From Methylobacterium haplocladii (GTDB lineage Bacteria; Pseudomonadota; Alphaproteobacteria; Rhizobiales; Beijerinckiaceae): 62,170 nt of DNA. Positions within the stretch are counted from its first letter, which is position 1, and each line of letters opens with the position of its first letter. Made by a program: the position numbers and the translations under genes. Positions 28,774-38,485 of the stretch are shown one piece after another. The stretch is taken from assembly GCF_007992175.1 (NCBI RefSeq), contig NZ_BJZT01000034.1:1-62170 (forward strand). Direction: 5' to 3'. Below the pieces are notes generated by a model that was not told the origin of the DNA, did no database searches, and was given only the letters and a program-made list of their open reading frames with translations.

Positions 28774-29166
28774 CAGTCCGGCGTCCGCCGCTGGGGTGAA
28801 GGAGCCATGGCGCGCTCTCCAGCGACAGCGCGCATCGGTCGAGTACACGACAAACATCGATGTGCGACCGAGGCGCAACTCACAAACTTTACTCGCGCCG
28901 GGCATGGAGAGCGAGCCCGATCAATCATTACGAGTATAGTTGGCCAAAGATCGTTCATTGTGTCGATCTAACATTTGGTGATATGCATATCGTGCCTAGA
29001 AACAGTCAATCGATCCGGCTCGCATGCGCAACCTAAGGTGATTTTTGCTTGCTCCATAGTAACCGATGACTTTCTGTCGCACGACGAACGCTGTGACTTT
29101 GAGGATGTCGTTAGGAATGACTGCTATCGGTGCTTCGTAGAGTCCGCCGCAAACAGGGCCGAGAAT
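28774..29166. other. AT-richer intergenic region upstream of the cyclic-di-GMP gene
   Basis: About 390 bases without a supported gene. Base composition falls clearly below that of the neighbours between 28870 and 29160. The downstream frame is open through the second half of it, but codon use there is unlike the rest of the gene, so I read it as leader and promoter. Confidence 0.5.
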
Positions 29167-31332
29167 ATGCCTCCTTCCACCGGCGAGACACGAAGGCTGG
29201 CCGCGCTGGTCAGAACCGGCCTGCTCGCCGCAGCCGCGGACGAGACCTTCCTGAGCCTGGTCAGCGCCGCATCCGGCGCCTTCGGGATGCCGATCGCGAC
29301 GATCTCGCTGGTCGGCCGGGACGACCAGACCTACTTCGCGAAGGTCGGAATCGGTGCCGAGGCGACGGAGCGGAGCATCTCGTTCTGCTCGCAAACCATC
29401 GCATGCGACGCGCCCCTGGTGGTTCTCGACGCGGGTCGCGATCCACGCTGGCGCGACAATCCTCTCGTGCGGGGCGAGCCGCATATCCGCTTCTATGCCG
29501 GCGTGCCCCTGTACATCGAAGGCCAGGCGATCGGTACCTTCTGCGTCATCGACACCGTCCCACACGCCGGCTTCACCGAGCTCCAGCGCCAGATGCTGCA
29601 GCGTTACGCGACGATCGCCGGCGAAATGCTGGAGCTGCGCAGCCTGAAGGCGGGCGCCGACAGGGAGCGCGCCCGCTTCAAGCGCCTGAGCGAGGCTTGC
29701 CCGGACGGGATGACGATCGCCGACGGGGATGGGCACGTGCTGCATTGGAACGGCGCGGCCGAGCGGCTGCTCGGCTACACGGCCGAGGAAGCCCGGCATC
29801 TGCGGATCACAGACCTGCTTCCCGAGGGCGATCGGGCAGCCGCGGGATTCCGGGCATGGATCGACGTGGTTCTGGGGGAGGTTCGGGAAATCGACCTCGT
29901 GAACCGGAGCGGGGTCGTGCGACACATGGAAATCTCCGTGTCCCGCTGGCGCGAAGATGAGGAGACGTTTCACGGTATGGTCCTGCGCGACACCTCGGGG
30001 CGCCGGGAGAAGGAGCAGGCGCTTCACCGGCTCGCCCATTGCGACGGGCTGACCGGGCTGCCGAACCGGGCCGCGATGCGCGCGCAGCTAGGGGCGGCGA
30101 TGCGGGGCGGCGCCGTAGGGGTGCTGCTCGTCGACCTCGACGGCTTCAAAGACGTGAACGACACGATCGGCCACGCGGCCGGCGACGAGGTGCTGCGGGA
30201 AGCCGCCGCCCGCCTCGTCGAGAGCATCCGGGCCACCGATATCGTCACGCGCATCGGTGGCGACGAGTTCGTGGTCATCCTGCCGGGTTGCGGCGATGCG
30301 TCGAAGGCCGGGGACGTGGCCGATCGCATCGTGGCGGCGATGGAGGAGCCGCTGCTGATCAATGACCGGACGGTACGGATCGGCGCCAGCGTCGGCATCG
30401 CCCTTGCCCCTGCCCAAGCCGAGACCATCGACGATCTGCTCCTCTGTGCCGATCTCGCGGTCTACAAGGCGAAGGCGGAAGGCCGGCACCGGCAGCGTCT
30501 CTACACGCCGTCGCTCCGGGCGGTGGTGTCCGAGCGCCAGCGCTTCGTCCACGAGTTCCATCGCGCCATCGAGCGAGACGAGTTCGTCCTCCACTATCAA
30601 CCGCAGGTCCGGCTGAAGGATGGGGCCCTCGTCGGAGCCGAAGCCCTGATCCGTTGGCAGCACCCGGAGCACGGGCTTCTGCAGCCGGGCGCCTTCCTGC
30701 CGGCCCTGCTGTCGAGCCGGCATGCGGTCACCGTCAACGACTGGGTCCTGCGCACCGCCTGCACGCAGGCCGCCGCCTGGCTGCCGTTCACCGACCGACA
30801 GTTCCGGATGGGCGTCAACGCCTGTGCGGTGCGCCTGCATTCCGGCGAGATCTCCGCTTTCACCATGGACACGCTCGCGGCCACCGGCCTCCCGGCCGAG
30901 AACCTGGAGCTCGAGATCACCGAGACCGTGGTGCTCGCCCACGAGGGCGCCTGCACCGCGGCCCTGCGCGAACTGCGCGCACAGGGCATCGGCATCGCCT
31001 TCGACGACTTCGGGACGGGCTATGCCTCGCTGAGCATGCTGGAGGATTTCCCGCTCAACCGGCTGAAGATCGACCGGTCCTTCGTGCGCAAGATGAACGA
31101 TGCCCCGGACGTGCCCGTCATCCGCGCGATCCTGCAACTCGCCAAGAGCTTCGGGCTCGACGTGATCGCAGAGGGCATCGAGACAGAGGACCAACTCCGC
31201 CGGCTGCGGAAGAAGGGCTGTGCGGAGGGCCAGGGCTATCTGTTCAGCCGGCCGATCCCCGCCGATGAATTCCAATCGACCTTCATCCACGCCGCGCCGA
31301 CGGCCGCCATCGGACTCAGGCGGGTGGCTTGA
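29167..31332 (+). CDS. GAF-PAS-GGDEF-EAL cyclic-di-GMP signalling protein
   Basis: This 721-aa protein has, in order, a GAF domain (about 10-160), a PAS domain (about 165-280, MTIADGDGHVLHWNGAAERLLGY), a GGDEF domain with intact RIGGDEFVVI (about 285-440), and an EAL domain starting GAEALIRWQHPEHG and including ELEITET, FDDFGTGYASL and LKIDRSFV. Both catalytic cores look intact, so it could make and break cyclic-di-GMP, with GAF/PAS sensing an unknown signal. No membrane helix is seen. The frame opens at 28975, but 29167 is preferred from composition; it lacks a clear ribosome site. Confidence 0.88.
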   Translation: MPPSTGETRRLAALVRTGLLAAAADETFLSLVSAASGAFGMPIATISLVGRDDQTYFAKVGIGAEATERSISFCSQTIACDAPLVVLDAGRDPRWRDNPLVRGEPHIRFYAGVPLYIEGQAIGTFCVIDTVPHAGFTELQRQMLQRYATIAGEMLELRSLKAGADRERARFKRLSEACPDGMTIADGDGHVLHWNGAAERLLGYTAEEARHLRITDLLPEGDRAAAGFRAWIDVVLGEVREIDLVNRSGVVRHMEISVSRWREDEETFHGMVLRDTSGRREKEQALHRLAHCDGLTGLPNRAAMRAQLGAAMRGGAVGVLLVDLDGFKDVNDTIGHAAGDEVLREAAARLVESIRATDIVTRIGGDEFVVILPGCGDASKAGDVADRIVAAMEEPLLINDRTVRIGASVGIALAPAQAETIDDLLLCADLAVYKAKAEGRHRQRLYTPSLRAVVSERQRFVHEFHRAIERDEFVLHYQPQVRLKDGALVGAEALIRWQHPEHGLLQPGAFLPALLSSRHAVTVNDWVLRTACTQAAAWLPFTDRQFRMGVNACAVRLHSGEISAFTMDTLAATGLPAENLELEITETVVLAHEGACTAALRELRAQGIGIAFDDFGTGYASLSMLEDFPLNRLKIDRSFVRKMNDAPDVPVIRAILQLAKSFGLDVIAEGIETEDQLRRLRKKGCAEGQGYLFSRPIPADEFQSTFIHAAPTAAIGLRRVA

Positions 31333-31505
31333 CCTGGAGCCGCGCCCGATCGCGGCAACGTGATCCGGCTCGCGGCAGCCGTCGAGTCGATCGCCCGCCC
31401 GTTCTCGGCCTGTCCTGTGCCGGAGTGCGGATCAAGCGGTGGACCGCGCATGCGCGCGGCCGTTGTGCTACGAACGTCAAGTTCGAACCCACCGAGATCC
31501 CATCC

Positions 31506-32783
31506 GTGCTTCTCGAAGCGCTCCTCGCCCTGACGACGGTCCTGCCGCGCCTCGATGCGGGTGTTGAGGCCGCGCGGGCGCGGCTCGCTCCCTTCGAGCG
31601 GCCGCCGCTGCGGTCGACGCTCGACGCGAACCCGCCGGCGCCGGCGCCGGCGCTGCCGTATTTCAGCGCAACGGCGCGGGCGGTGTCGAACTGGCGCGAC
31701 GAGGCTGGGGCGTCGCTGATGCCGGCCTCCCTCGCGCTCGTCGTGAAATACGCGAGCGCGGAGCCGGGCTTCGTCGCGCGCTGCGTCAAGCTCAACAACT
31801 ACTGGTGCATCAAGCAGGCCCGCTGGCGCGGGGAACTCGGCGGCGACGGCGAGGGCCATACCGGCTTCGCCACCGCGGCCGATGGGGCCGACGCCGCTGC
31901 GAGCCTGCTGCGCCGCTACTATCGCGAGTTCGGCCGCCGCACGGCGCTGGCCGTCGTGCGGCGCTGGGCTCCGGCGGAATGCGGCGGCGGCCCCGCGGCC
32001 GTATCGCCGCCGGCCGGCGCCACGCGGCTTGCGTCCGGCCCGCGGGTCTCGACGGCCCTGGCGCCGCGCGGCCTCGGACGGACCCTGCGTGCCCGCTTCC
32101 TCGCCGGGCATGCGCGCGGCGGCGCACCGCGCCGTGCCGCCGCGCGTGCGGGTGGCGATTTGCGGGTGCAGCCCTGGTCGGCCCGGGCGCGCCTCGCCGG
32201 ACATCCGGGACGGGTCGCCCGCATCGCCGCGCCGAAGCCCGTCGCCGACATCGCGGCCGGGATCGGACCGTCACCGTCCGTGAAGACGAGGCCCGAGGCG
32301 GCTCAGCCGATCCGGGGACTTGCGGCGGCGAGCGGACTCGCGCTGCCGCCCCGGTTCCCCCTCGATACGCCGCCTGCGGCCGTGCGCCCGGTCCCCGCGC
32401 CCGTGCGCGGCGCGGACAACCCGTCCGCATTGCTCGCCTCGGATCGGCTGGTGGCCGAGTCGGCGAACCTGCCCTCGATCGTGGCGGGCTTGCCTGCCGG
32501 CAGCCTGCTCGACCTGCGCGTGCCGGCACCGTTCTGCAGCACCGACGAGACTCGCATCCGCGCCTATGCCGACCGGATCGCCACCAGCGTCGGGCTCAAG
32601 CCGGAGGACGACCTCGGCCTGTTCACCGCCGACGGCACGCCGACCGCTCGCCTCGCCCCGGTAATGCTGGCGATGTCCGCGGTGGAACTCGGCTCGCTGC
32701 GGGCGACCCCGGCGCTGATCGCGGCGGCGATCGGACGGCTGGAGCGGGGCTTTACGGGGGCGGCGGCTTCGGCGGCGAACTGA
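31506..32783 (+). CDS. Hypothetical protein with lysozyme-like (phage P5-type) N-terminal region
   Basis: The 425-aa protein has an N-terminal region (about 70-160) with NNYWCIKQARWRGELGGDGEGHTGF, then ADAAASLLRRYYREFG and VVRRWAPAE, a pattern like the structural protein P5/lysozyme-like domain of phages that pairs a WAPxE end with a G-x-AAxxLLRxYY helix. The middle is an Ala/Pro/Arg-rich linker (about 165-300). The C-terminus (CSTDETRIRAYADRI...) is a separate small helical domain. The start is GTG 31506; no ATG exists in frame nearby. No signal peptide is obvious. A peptidoglycan role is only a suggestion. Confidence 0.55.
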   Translation: MLLEALLALTTVLPRLDAGVEAARARLAPFERPPLRSTLDANPPAPAPALPYFSATARAVSNWRDEAGASLMPASLALVVKYASAEPGFVARCVKLNNYWCIKQARWRGELGGDGEGHTGFATAADGADAAASLLRRYYREFGRRTALAVVRRWAPAECGGGPAAVSPPAGATRLASGPRVSTALAPRGLGRTLRARFLAGHARGGAPRRAAARAGGDLRVQPWSARARLAGHPGRVARIAAPKPVADIAAGIGPSPSVKTRPEAAQPIRGLAAASGLALPPRFPLDTPPAAVRPVPAPVRGADNPSALLASDRLVAESANLPSIVAGLPAGSLLDLRVPAPFCSTDETRIRAYADRIATSVGLKPEDDLGLFTADGTPTARLAPVMLAMSAVELGSLRATPALIAAAIGRLERGFTGAAASAAN

Positions 32784-32953
32784 GATCGGGGCCTACGACC
32801 CGGACCATTCCCTTCGGCCCATGTCGAACGAGCATTCAAACGACGCCATCGTCAAATCTGCTGCGTTCCAGCGGTGCGAACGCTGATGCGGTGATAAAAA
32901 TCGTTCGGCCGATCGTCGAGCACAGGTCGATCCGACGGCTGCGCGCCATCGCT

Positions 32954-33163
32954 TCATTCGCTCAAGTCTTCGGGCGAGCGACCCGCCAGCAAGCCCTCGA
33001 TCCGCTGCAGCCGCATCAAGATGCGCGCGATCCCCATCAGCAGAAATCCTCCGATCCAGCAGGTGGCGACGATCTCGACGCGGATGTCGCTCTGGATCAC
33101 GAAGGAGGCCACGAGGCCTCCGATGAGCGAGATGATCGCGACGATGGTCAGCAGAATGTTCAA
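32954..33163 (-). CDS. Small two-helix membrane protein
   Basis: This 69-aa protein is two membrane helices (about 3-24 and 30-50) with a short charged C-terminal tail (RIEGLLAGRSPEDLSE). It lies alone between two plus-strand genes. The high hydrophobicity with a clean stop supports it as real. Its function is unknown. Confidence 0.6.
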   Translation of the reverse strand: MNILLTIVAIISLIGGLVASFVIQSDIRVEIVATCWIGGFLLMGIARILMRLQRIEGLLAGRSPEDLSE

Positions 33164-33402
33164 TCGATTGCCCTGGGTGTGTGCCCTGTGCCGCGACTTG
33201 TGCGGTACGCGGGCGCGGCGTCAATCGTCGGAGCAACCGACGTGCGGGAAGGTTCGCAAAAGTCCCTGCCCGCACCCTGATCTCAACCTCACGGGTGCCG
33301 CAGGAAACCAGCGCAGTTCCGGGCGACAGCCTTGCACCACACCCGCCCGCGCGCCACCTCAACCGTCGCCATCCTCCCGTTCCAGCGCGCCCGAGCCCGT
33401 CC

Positions 33403-34851
33403 TTGCCGCCTCTGTCCGACTTCGCCGCGCAAGCCGGCTCCGCGATCAAGGCGTTTGCCGAAGCCTCCAGCGATCTCCTGATCCAGCCGACGTTGCGCCT
33501 CGGCGTCACCGGGCTGGCGCGCTCGGGCAAGACGGTGTTCACCACCGCGCTGATCCACCACCTCGTCGAGGGCCACCAGCTGCCGGCCTTCACGCCCGCG
33601 CAGGAGGGGCGCCTGCGCCGCGCCCGGCTCGTGCCGCAGCCGGACGACGACGTGCCGCGCTTCCCCTTCGAGGAGCATTTTTCGGCGCTGACCGGGGAGC
33701 GGCGCTGGCCGCGCTCCACGGACCGGATCAGCCAGTTTCGGCTGGCCATCGAGTATGAGCGCACCGGCGGCTGGCGCACCGGCCCCGGCACCTTGAACCT
33801 CGACGTGGTGGACTATCCCGGCGAGTGGCTGCTCGATCTGGCGTTGATCGAACAGAGCTATGTCGGCTGGTCGCGCGCCACCATCCTCGGCACCCGCCGG
33901 GCGGGGCGGGCGGCGATGGCCGCGCCCTGGCTCGACACGCTGAAGGGGCTCGACCCCGACGGGCCGCTCGACGAGTTGGTTGCCGAGCGCGCGGCGGATG
34001 CCTTCAAGGCCTATCTCGCGGCGCTCCGCGCCGGGCCCGAAGCCGTCGCGACGACGCCCCCCGGGCGCTTCCTGATGCCCGGTGACCTCGCCGGTTCGCC
34101 GATGCTCACCTTCGCACCGCTCGATCGACTCGGCGAAAGCATCAGGCCCGACAGCCTCGCCGCGCTGATGGAGCGCCGCTTCGAGGCCTACAAGGCCAAG
34201 GTCGTGGTGCCGTTTTTTCGCGATCACTTTCAACGTGTGGATCGGCAGATCGTCCTCGTCGACGTGCTCTCCGCCGTCGATGCCGGGCCGGCGGCTCTGG
34301 CCGAACTGGAGGAGGCGATCGACGCTGTACTGCTGTCATTCCGCATCGGCCGCAACACGCTGTTTTCGTACTTTTTCGCGCCGCGAGCGGACAAGATCCT
34401 GTTTGCCGCCACCAAGGCCGACCACCTCCATCAGACCAGCCACGACCGCCTAGACGCACTGCTGCGCCTCCTCGTGGCCCGTGCGATGCGCCGGACGGAG
34501 GCCGCCGGCGCCCGGGTCGGCACTGTAGCCCTGGCCTCGGTGCGGGCCACGCGCGAGACCACGGTGCATGACGGCGACCTCGTGCTGCGTGCCGTCTCCG
34601 GCACGCCGGAGACCGGCGAGCAGGTCGGCGACGATATTTTTGATGGTTCGACCGAAGCCGCGGTGTTTCCCGGTGAGCTGCCGGCGAGCGCTGAAGCCGT
34701 GCTCGAGGGCGCGGTGCCGCCGGGATCGCTGCGCTTTCCGCGCTTCCGGCCGCCGGTGCTCAAGCCGGATGCGCTCGGCCGGCCGGGCGATCTGCCGATG
34801 ATCCGGCTCGATCGGGCAATGCAGTTTCTGATCGGGGATCGCCTGTCATGA
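33403..34851 (+). CDS. ycjX: YcjX-family P-loop (DUF463) protein
   Basis: The protein has a P-loop GLARSGKTVF soon after its N-terminus, ending in [15 protein letters not shown], and matches the YcjX family. These GTPase-like proteins pair with YcjF and are stress-associated, with uncertain function. TTG 33403 gives 482 aa, near the 465 of E. coli YcjX. The frame is open to 33181 (556 aa) with GTG 33294 as another choice, but the extra residues are Pro/Arg-rich and look non-coding. The stop overlaps the next gene's ATG. Confidence 0.8.
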   Translation: MPPLSDFAAQAGSAIKAFAEASSDLLIQPTLRLGVTGLARSGKTVFTTALIHHLVEGHQLPAFTPAQEGRLRRARLVPQPDDDVPRFPFEEHFSALTGERRWPRSTDRISQFRLAIEYERTGGWRTGPGTLNLDVVDYPGEWLLDLALIEQSYVGWSRATILGTRRAGRAAMAAPWLDTLKGLDPDGPLDELVAERAADAFKAYLAALRAGPEAVATTPPGRFLMPGDLAGSPMLTFAPLDRLGESIRPDSLAALMERRFEAYKAKVVVPFFRDHFQRVDRQIVLVDVLSAVDAGPAALAELEEAIDAVLLSFRIGRNTLFSYFFAPRADKILFAATKADHLHQTSHDRLDALLRLLVARAMRRTEAAGARVGTVALASVRATRETTVHDGDLVLRAVSGTPETGEQVGDDIFDGSTEAAVFPGELPASAEAVLEGAVPPGSLRFPRFRPPVLKPDALGRPGDLPMIRLDRAMQFLIGDRLS

Positions 34852-35861
34852 GCCAACGCCCCCGTGCCTTCCGGATCCCCAGCGTCGACGCTGTCGAGAC
34901 TGCCGACGCCCCGACGGCGACGGCCGAAAAAATCCGGCTGGTCGAAGAGCCCTTCGAGATCGTCGAGGCCGCCGACGGCGTCGTGGTGCCGGTGGCGCCC
35001 AAGCGCCGGGCACCTTGGGCTAGCCTGCTCTTCGCGGCGCTCGGCGGCCTCGTCTCGATCGCGGTCGGCCTGTCGATCGAACGTTTGATTGTCGATCTCT
35101 TTGCCGCCGCACCCTGGCTCGGCTGGGTCGCGCTGGCGCTGCTGGCCCTGGCGCTGATCGCGCTGACCGCCATCGTCGCCCGCGAAATCGCCGGGGTTTG
35201 GCGCGAGCGCAAGATCGAGGTGTTGCGCGCCACCGCCATGGAGGCGCTGGCGACGCGGGATCACACGGCAGCACAGGGGGTCGTGAAGGATCTGCGCGCC
35301 TTCTACAGTGACCGCCCGGCGCTGGCCGAAGGCCGCGCCCGCCTCGACGCGCTCGGCGATGCCATCCTCGATGTCGACGACCGCATCGGCATCGCCGAGC
35401 GCGAGTTGCTCGCCCCCCTCGACGCGCGGGCGAAGAATGCCATCGCCCAATCCGCCAAGCAGGTTTCGGCGGTGACGGCGCTCTCGCCGCGCGCCATCGT
35501 CGATGTCGCCTTCGTGGTGTTCGCGGCCGTGCGCCTGCTGCGCCGGATCGCGGCGATCTACGGCGGGCGACCCGGCTTCCTCGGCTTCCTGCGGCTGGCG
35601 CGGGCTGCCTTCGCCCATCTCACCGTCACCGGCGGCATGGCGGTGGGGGAGGGGGTGATCCAGCAGGTGCTCGGTCTCGGCCTCGCCGCCCGCGTCTCGG
35701 CGAAGCTCGGGGAGGGCATCCTGAACGGCCTGATGACCGCCCGCTTCGGCCTCGCGGCGATGGCCGTCTGCCGGCCGCTGCCCTTCACCCGCGAGAGCCC
35801 GCCGACGGTCAACGACGTTGCCGGGGAGCTGCTGCGGGCGCGGCAGGACGACACGGCGTGA
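34848..35861 (+). CDS. ycjF: YcjF/TIGR01620-family membrane protein
   Basis: The 337-aa protein has two membrane helices (about residues 58-80 and 90-118) and a long cytoplasmic helical region, typical of TIGR01620/DUF697 proteins. The late segment [31 protein letters not shown] matches the DUF697 end. It starts at an ATG that overlaps the ycjX stop, a coupled arrangement known for this pair. The complex with YcjX is probably at the inner membrane. Confidence 0.85.
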   Translation: MSQRPRAFRIPSVDAVETADAPTATAEKIRLVEEPFEIVEAADGVVVPVAPKRRAPWASLLFAALGGLVSIAVGLSIERLIVDLFAAAPWLGWVALALLALALIALTAIVAREIAGVWRERKIEVLRATAMEALATRDHTAAQGVVKDLRAFYSDRPALAEGRARLDALGDAILDVDDRIGIAERELLAPLDARAKNAIAQSAKQVSAVTALSPRAIVDVAFVVFAAVRLLRRIAAIYGGRPGFLGFLRLARAAFAHLTVTGGMAVGEGVIQQVLGLGLAARVSAKLGEGILNGLMTARFGLAAMAVCRPLPFTRESPPTVNDVAGELLRARQDDTA

Positions 35862-35907
35862 CGCGCTTCCCCCTGGCACTCGGACGCCACTCGCGCGACA
35901 ACGGGCC

Positions 35908-36570
35908 ATGCACGATCGGACACCTGTCGACATCACGCCCGAGATCCTGCTGAAGGCCTATGCCGCCGGCATCTTTCCGATGGCCGAGGATGCCGACGAT
36001 CCGACGATCTACTGGGTCGAGCCCCGTGCCCGCGGCGTACTTCCGCTCGACCGCTTCCACGTGCCCAGGCGGCTCGCCCGCACCGTGCGCTCGGAGGTGT
36101 TCGAGGTCGTCTCGAACCGCGATTTCGATGCGGTGATCTCGGGATGCGCCGCGCCCCGGCGCGACACCGCACGGACCTGGATCAATGCCCGCATCCGCGG
36201 CCTGTACGGCGCGCTGTTCGATGCCGGAAACTGCCACACGGTCGAGGTCTACAGCGAGGGCCGGCTGGTCGGCGGCCTCTACGGCGTCTCGCTGGGGGCG
36301 GCCTTCTTCGGCGAGAGCATGTTCCACGAGGTCCGCGACGCCTCGAAGGTCGCCCTCGTCCACCTCGTCGCCCGCCTGCGCGCCGGCGGCTATCAGCTGG
36401 CCGACACCCAGTTCCTGACCGACCACCTCGGACAGTTCGGCGTCGAGGAGGTGCCGCGCCACGTCTACAAGCGCCGCCTGAATGCGGCGGTGGCGGGCGA
36501 AGCCGACTGGGCGGTCTGGCCCTGCGACCGGGGTGTCAGCGGGGCGGAGGCCCTGGCGGCGCTGGATTGA
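35908..36570 (+). CDS. aat: Leucyl/phenylalanyl-tRNA-protein transferase
   Basis: Aat adds Leu or Phe from aminoacyl-tRNA to proteins with N-terminal Arg or Lys and marks them for ClpAP through the N-end rule. The 220-aa protein shows the family signs [56 protein letters not shown] and [15 protein letters not shown]. The start at 35908 matches the usual N-terminus ([11 protein letters not shown]). The next gene on the other strand ends 12 bases away. In many alphaproteobacteria aat is followed directly by the DUF2155 and NDUFA12 genes; here two genes lie between. Confidence 0.93.
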   Translation: MHDRTPVDITPEILLKAYAAGIFPMAEDADDPTIYWVEPRARGVLPLDRFHVPRRLARTVRSEVFEVVSNRDFDAVISGCAAPRRDTARTWINARIRGLYGALFDAGNCHTVEVYSEGRLVGGLYGVSLGAAFFGESMFHEVRDASKVALVHLVARLRAGGYQLADTQFLTDHLGQFGVEEVPRHVYKRRLNAAVAGEADWAVWPCDRGVSGAEALAALD

Positions 36571-36581
36571 GTACGGGCCGA

Positions 36582-37181
36582 TCAGCACTCGGAGGGCAGC
36601 GCCGACAGGCTCAGCACCCGGCGGGCCATCGCCTCGGGGTTCTCGCCCGATCCGCCGAACTGCCCATCGATCGAGAGGGCAGCGAGCCCGTGCACCGTCG
36701 CCCAGCAATGCAGCGCCCAATCGGCCGCCTCGGCCGGCGGCACCAGGGCGGCGACGCGCTCTGTCAGGACGGCGAAGGAGGACCGGGACGCTGCGTCGAG
36801 GTCCCCGTCCCGGGGGCAGGGGGCCGAGCCGAACATCAGCCGGAACAGCGCCGGGTTGGCACAGGCGAAGGCGACGTAGGCGACGCCCTGGCCGACCAGC
36901 GCCTCACGGCCGCTGCCGCGTCCGTCCGCCGCTAGAAGCGCCTCGCGCAGCCGCCCGAACCCCACCGCGGCGACGGCGGCCAGCAGCGCCTCCTTGTCCG
37001 CGAAGTGGCGGTAGGGCGCCATGGCCGAGACCCCAGCCCGCCGCGCCGCTTCCCGCAGCGACAGGGCCTTGGGATCGCCGCCCTCCTCCAGGATCGCGAG
37101 GCCCGCCGCGACGAGGGCCTCGCGCAGGTCGCCGTGGTGGTAGCCCGACGGCTTCGCGAGAGATGTTGACACTGTAATCAT
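36582..37181 (-). CDS. TetR/AcrR-family repressor
   Basis: The 199-aa protein has a TetR helix-turn-helix (about 12-60) with the recognition segment RAGVSAMAPYRHFADKEALLAAVA, and a helical ligand domain. It is divergent from the DUF4188 gene, whose start lies 38 bases away, and the shared region contains an inverted repeat that fits its operator. It probably represses itself and the neighbour. The ligand is unknown. Confidence 0.88.
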   Translation of the reverse strand: MITVSTSLAKPSGYHHGDLREALVAAGLAILEEGGDPKALSLREAARRAGVSAMAPYRHFADKEALLAAVAAVGFGRLREALLAADGRGSGREALVGQGVAYVAFACANPALFRLMFGSAPCPRDGDLDAASRSSFAVLTERVAALVPPAEAADWALHCWATVHGLAALSIDGQFGGSGENPEAMARRVLSLSALPSEC

Positions 37182-37202
37182 CCGGCCTATGTTGACAGTG
37201 TC
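37168..37202. promoter_or_regulatory. Inverted-repeat operator between tetR and the DUF4188 gene
   Basis: GACACTGT at 37168-37175 and ACAGTGTC at 37195-37202 are exact reverse complements. The right arm is itself part of a near-palindrome TGACAGTGTCA, and TGTTGACA recurs at both ends. The left arm overlaps the first codons of tetR. Confidence 0.6.
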
Positions 37203-37219
37203 AGCAGGAGGCTCCGTCC

Positions 37220-37693
37220 ATGCAAGCGGAAACGACTTCGACGACGCGGGGCGGTGGACGAGTCTCCGTCGATCTCAGCGGCTATCCCGACCTCGTGGTG
37301 GTCTATCTCGGCTTCCGGGTGACGACCTGGCGCGGCCTCAAGGCGCTGCTCGGGATCGGCCGCAAGCTCGGCGACCTGACCCGCGAAAAACCCGACGGGC
37401 TGCTGGCGCATGAGAGCGTGCTCTATGCCCTCAACCATGTCGGCATGCGGCAGTACTGGCGGGATTTCGAGAGCCTGGAGGCGTTCACGCGCTCCGAACC
37501 GCACAAGGGATGGTGGAGCAGCTTTGCGAAGGACCCTGCCGGCTCCGGCTTCTGGCACGAGACCTATCGCCGGTCCGGCGGCATGGAGGCGATCTATCTC
37601 GGGATGCCGAAGCCGATCGGACTCGGTTCGTTCGCCGCCGCGCGCGCGCCGGTCGGCCCGTTCATGAGTGCGCGGGGCCGGATCGCCGTGTGA
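37220..37693 (+). CDS. DUF4188 (monooxygenase-like) protein
   Basis: The 157-aa protein matches DUF4188, related to heme- and ABM-type small monooxygenase folds: VVVYLGFRVTTWRGLKALLGIGRKL, then GMRQYWRDFESLEAFTRSEPHKGWW and WHETYRRSGGMEAIYLGMP. The function of the family is not settled. It is controlled most likely by the divergent TetR. Its convergent neighbour DUF2155 ends 18 bases downstream. Confidence 0.8.
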   Translation: MQAETTSTTRGGGRVSVDLSGYPDLVVVYLGFRVTTWRGLKALLGIGRKLGDLTREKPDGLLAHESVLYALNHVGMRQYWRDFESLEAFTRSEPHKGWWSSFAKDPAGSGFWHETYRRSGGMEAIYLGMPKPIGLGSFAAARAPVGPFMSARGRIAV

Positions 37694-37711
37694 GCGGCAC
37701 TGTGGGCCGGG

Positions 37712-38371
37712 TCAGCGAAAGATCCGGTCGAAGATCGTCTCTTCGCGCTGCGGGGGCGGGGCCGGACCCGGGCCCTCGTTCGTCGGGAAGAATTTGCGCG
37801 AGGGCTTCTGCTTCGGCTGCACCGGTACGCCGCGTGGGCCCTCGACGTCGACCTGGCCCTGCTGGTTGACCTGGGCCGTGGCCTTGGTCGCATCGCCCGC
37901 CTTGTCGCGCTTCTTCTTGTCGGTGCGCGAGGCGAGCGCCGGGGTGTCCTCCTGCTCCTTGAGCTCGGCGATCACGTCGGTGCCGCCCTTACAATCGACG
38001 AGCCAGACGTCGTAGATCGGATGCTCGATGGCGTGGAGGCCGGGGCTCGAGGCGAACATCCAGCCCGTGAAGATGCGCCGGTACTTGTTGTCGAGGGTGA
38101 CCTCGTCGACTTCGAGGAAGGCCGTGGTCTTCGGCGTCTCGGTGGGCGGGCGCGAGTAGCAGACCCGCGGCGTCAGCTGCAGCGCGCCGAACTGAACGGT
38201 CTCGTCGACGGCGACCTCGAAGGACACGATCCGGCCGGTAATCTTGTCGAGGCCTGAGAACACAGCTGTCGGGTTCTTGATCTTGTCAGCCTGCGCGGGA
38301 CTCGCAGCGAGGCCGAGCGCCAGCGCCGTCAGGGCGGCCGGGCGAAGGAAGCGTGCGGATCTGCGGCTCAA
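37712..38371 (-). CDS. DUF2155 exported protein
   Basis: The 219-aa protein has a signal peptide (ending AASPAQA) and the DUF2155 core: NPTAVFSGLDKITGRI, LQLTPRVCYSRPPTETPKTTAFLEVDE, then IFTGWMFASSPGLHAIEHPIYDVWLVDC with two conserved Cys. A basic, Pro-rich tail follows. It is conserved next to NDUFA12 in alphaproteobacteria, but its function is unknown. The NDUFA12 gene lies upstream on the same strand, 114 bases away. Confidence 0.85.
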   Translation of the reverse strand: MSRRSARFLRPAALTALALGLAASPAQADKIKNPTAVFSGLDKITGRIVSFEVAVDETVQFGALQLTPRVCYSRPPTETPKTTAFLEVDEVTLDNKYRRIFTGWMFASSPGLHAIEHPIYDVWLVDCKGGTDVIAELKEQEDTPALASRTDKKKRDKAGDATKATAQVNQQGQVDVEGPRGVPVQPKQKPSRKFFPTNEGPGPAPPPQREETIFDRIFR

Positions 38372-38485
38372 GGCGCGCCCCTCTCGAGACTGTGCTGGGC
38401 GTGAGGCCGGAGCTGCGCCGGCATGGGCGCTTTGGACACGGGAAGGGTGGTGGAAAAAGGGCGGCTCAGCCGGGGGCGGCGGTGG

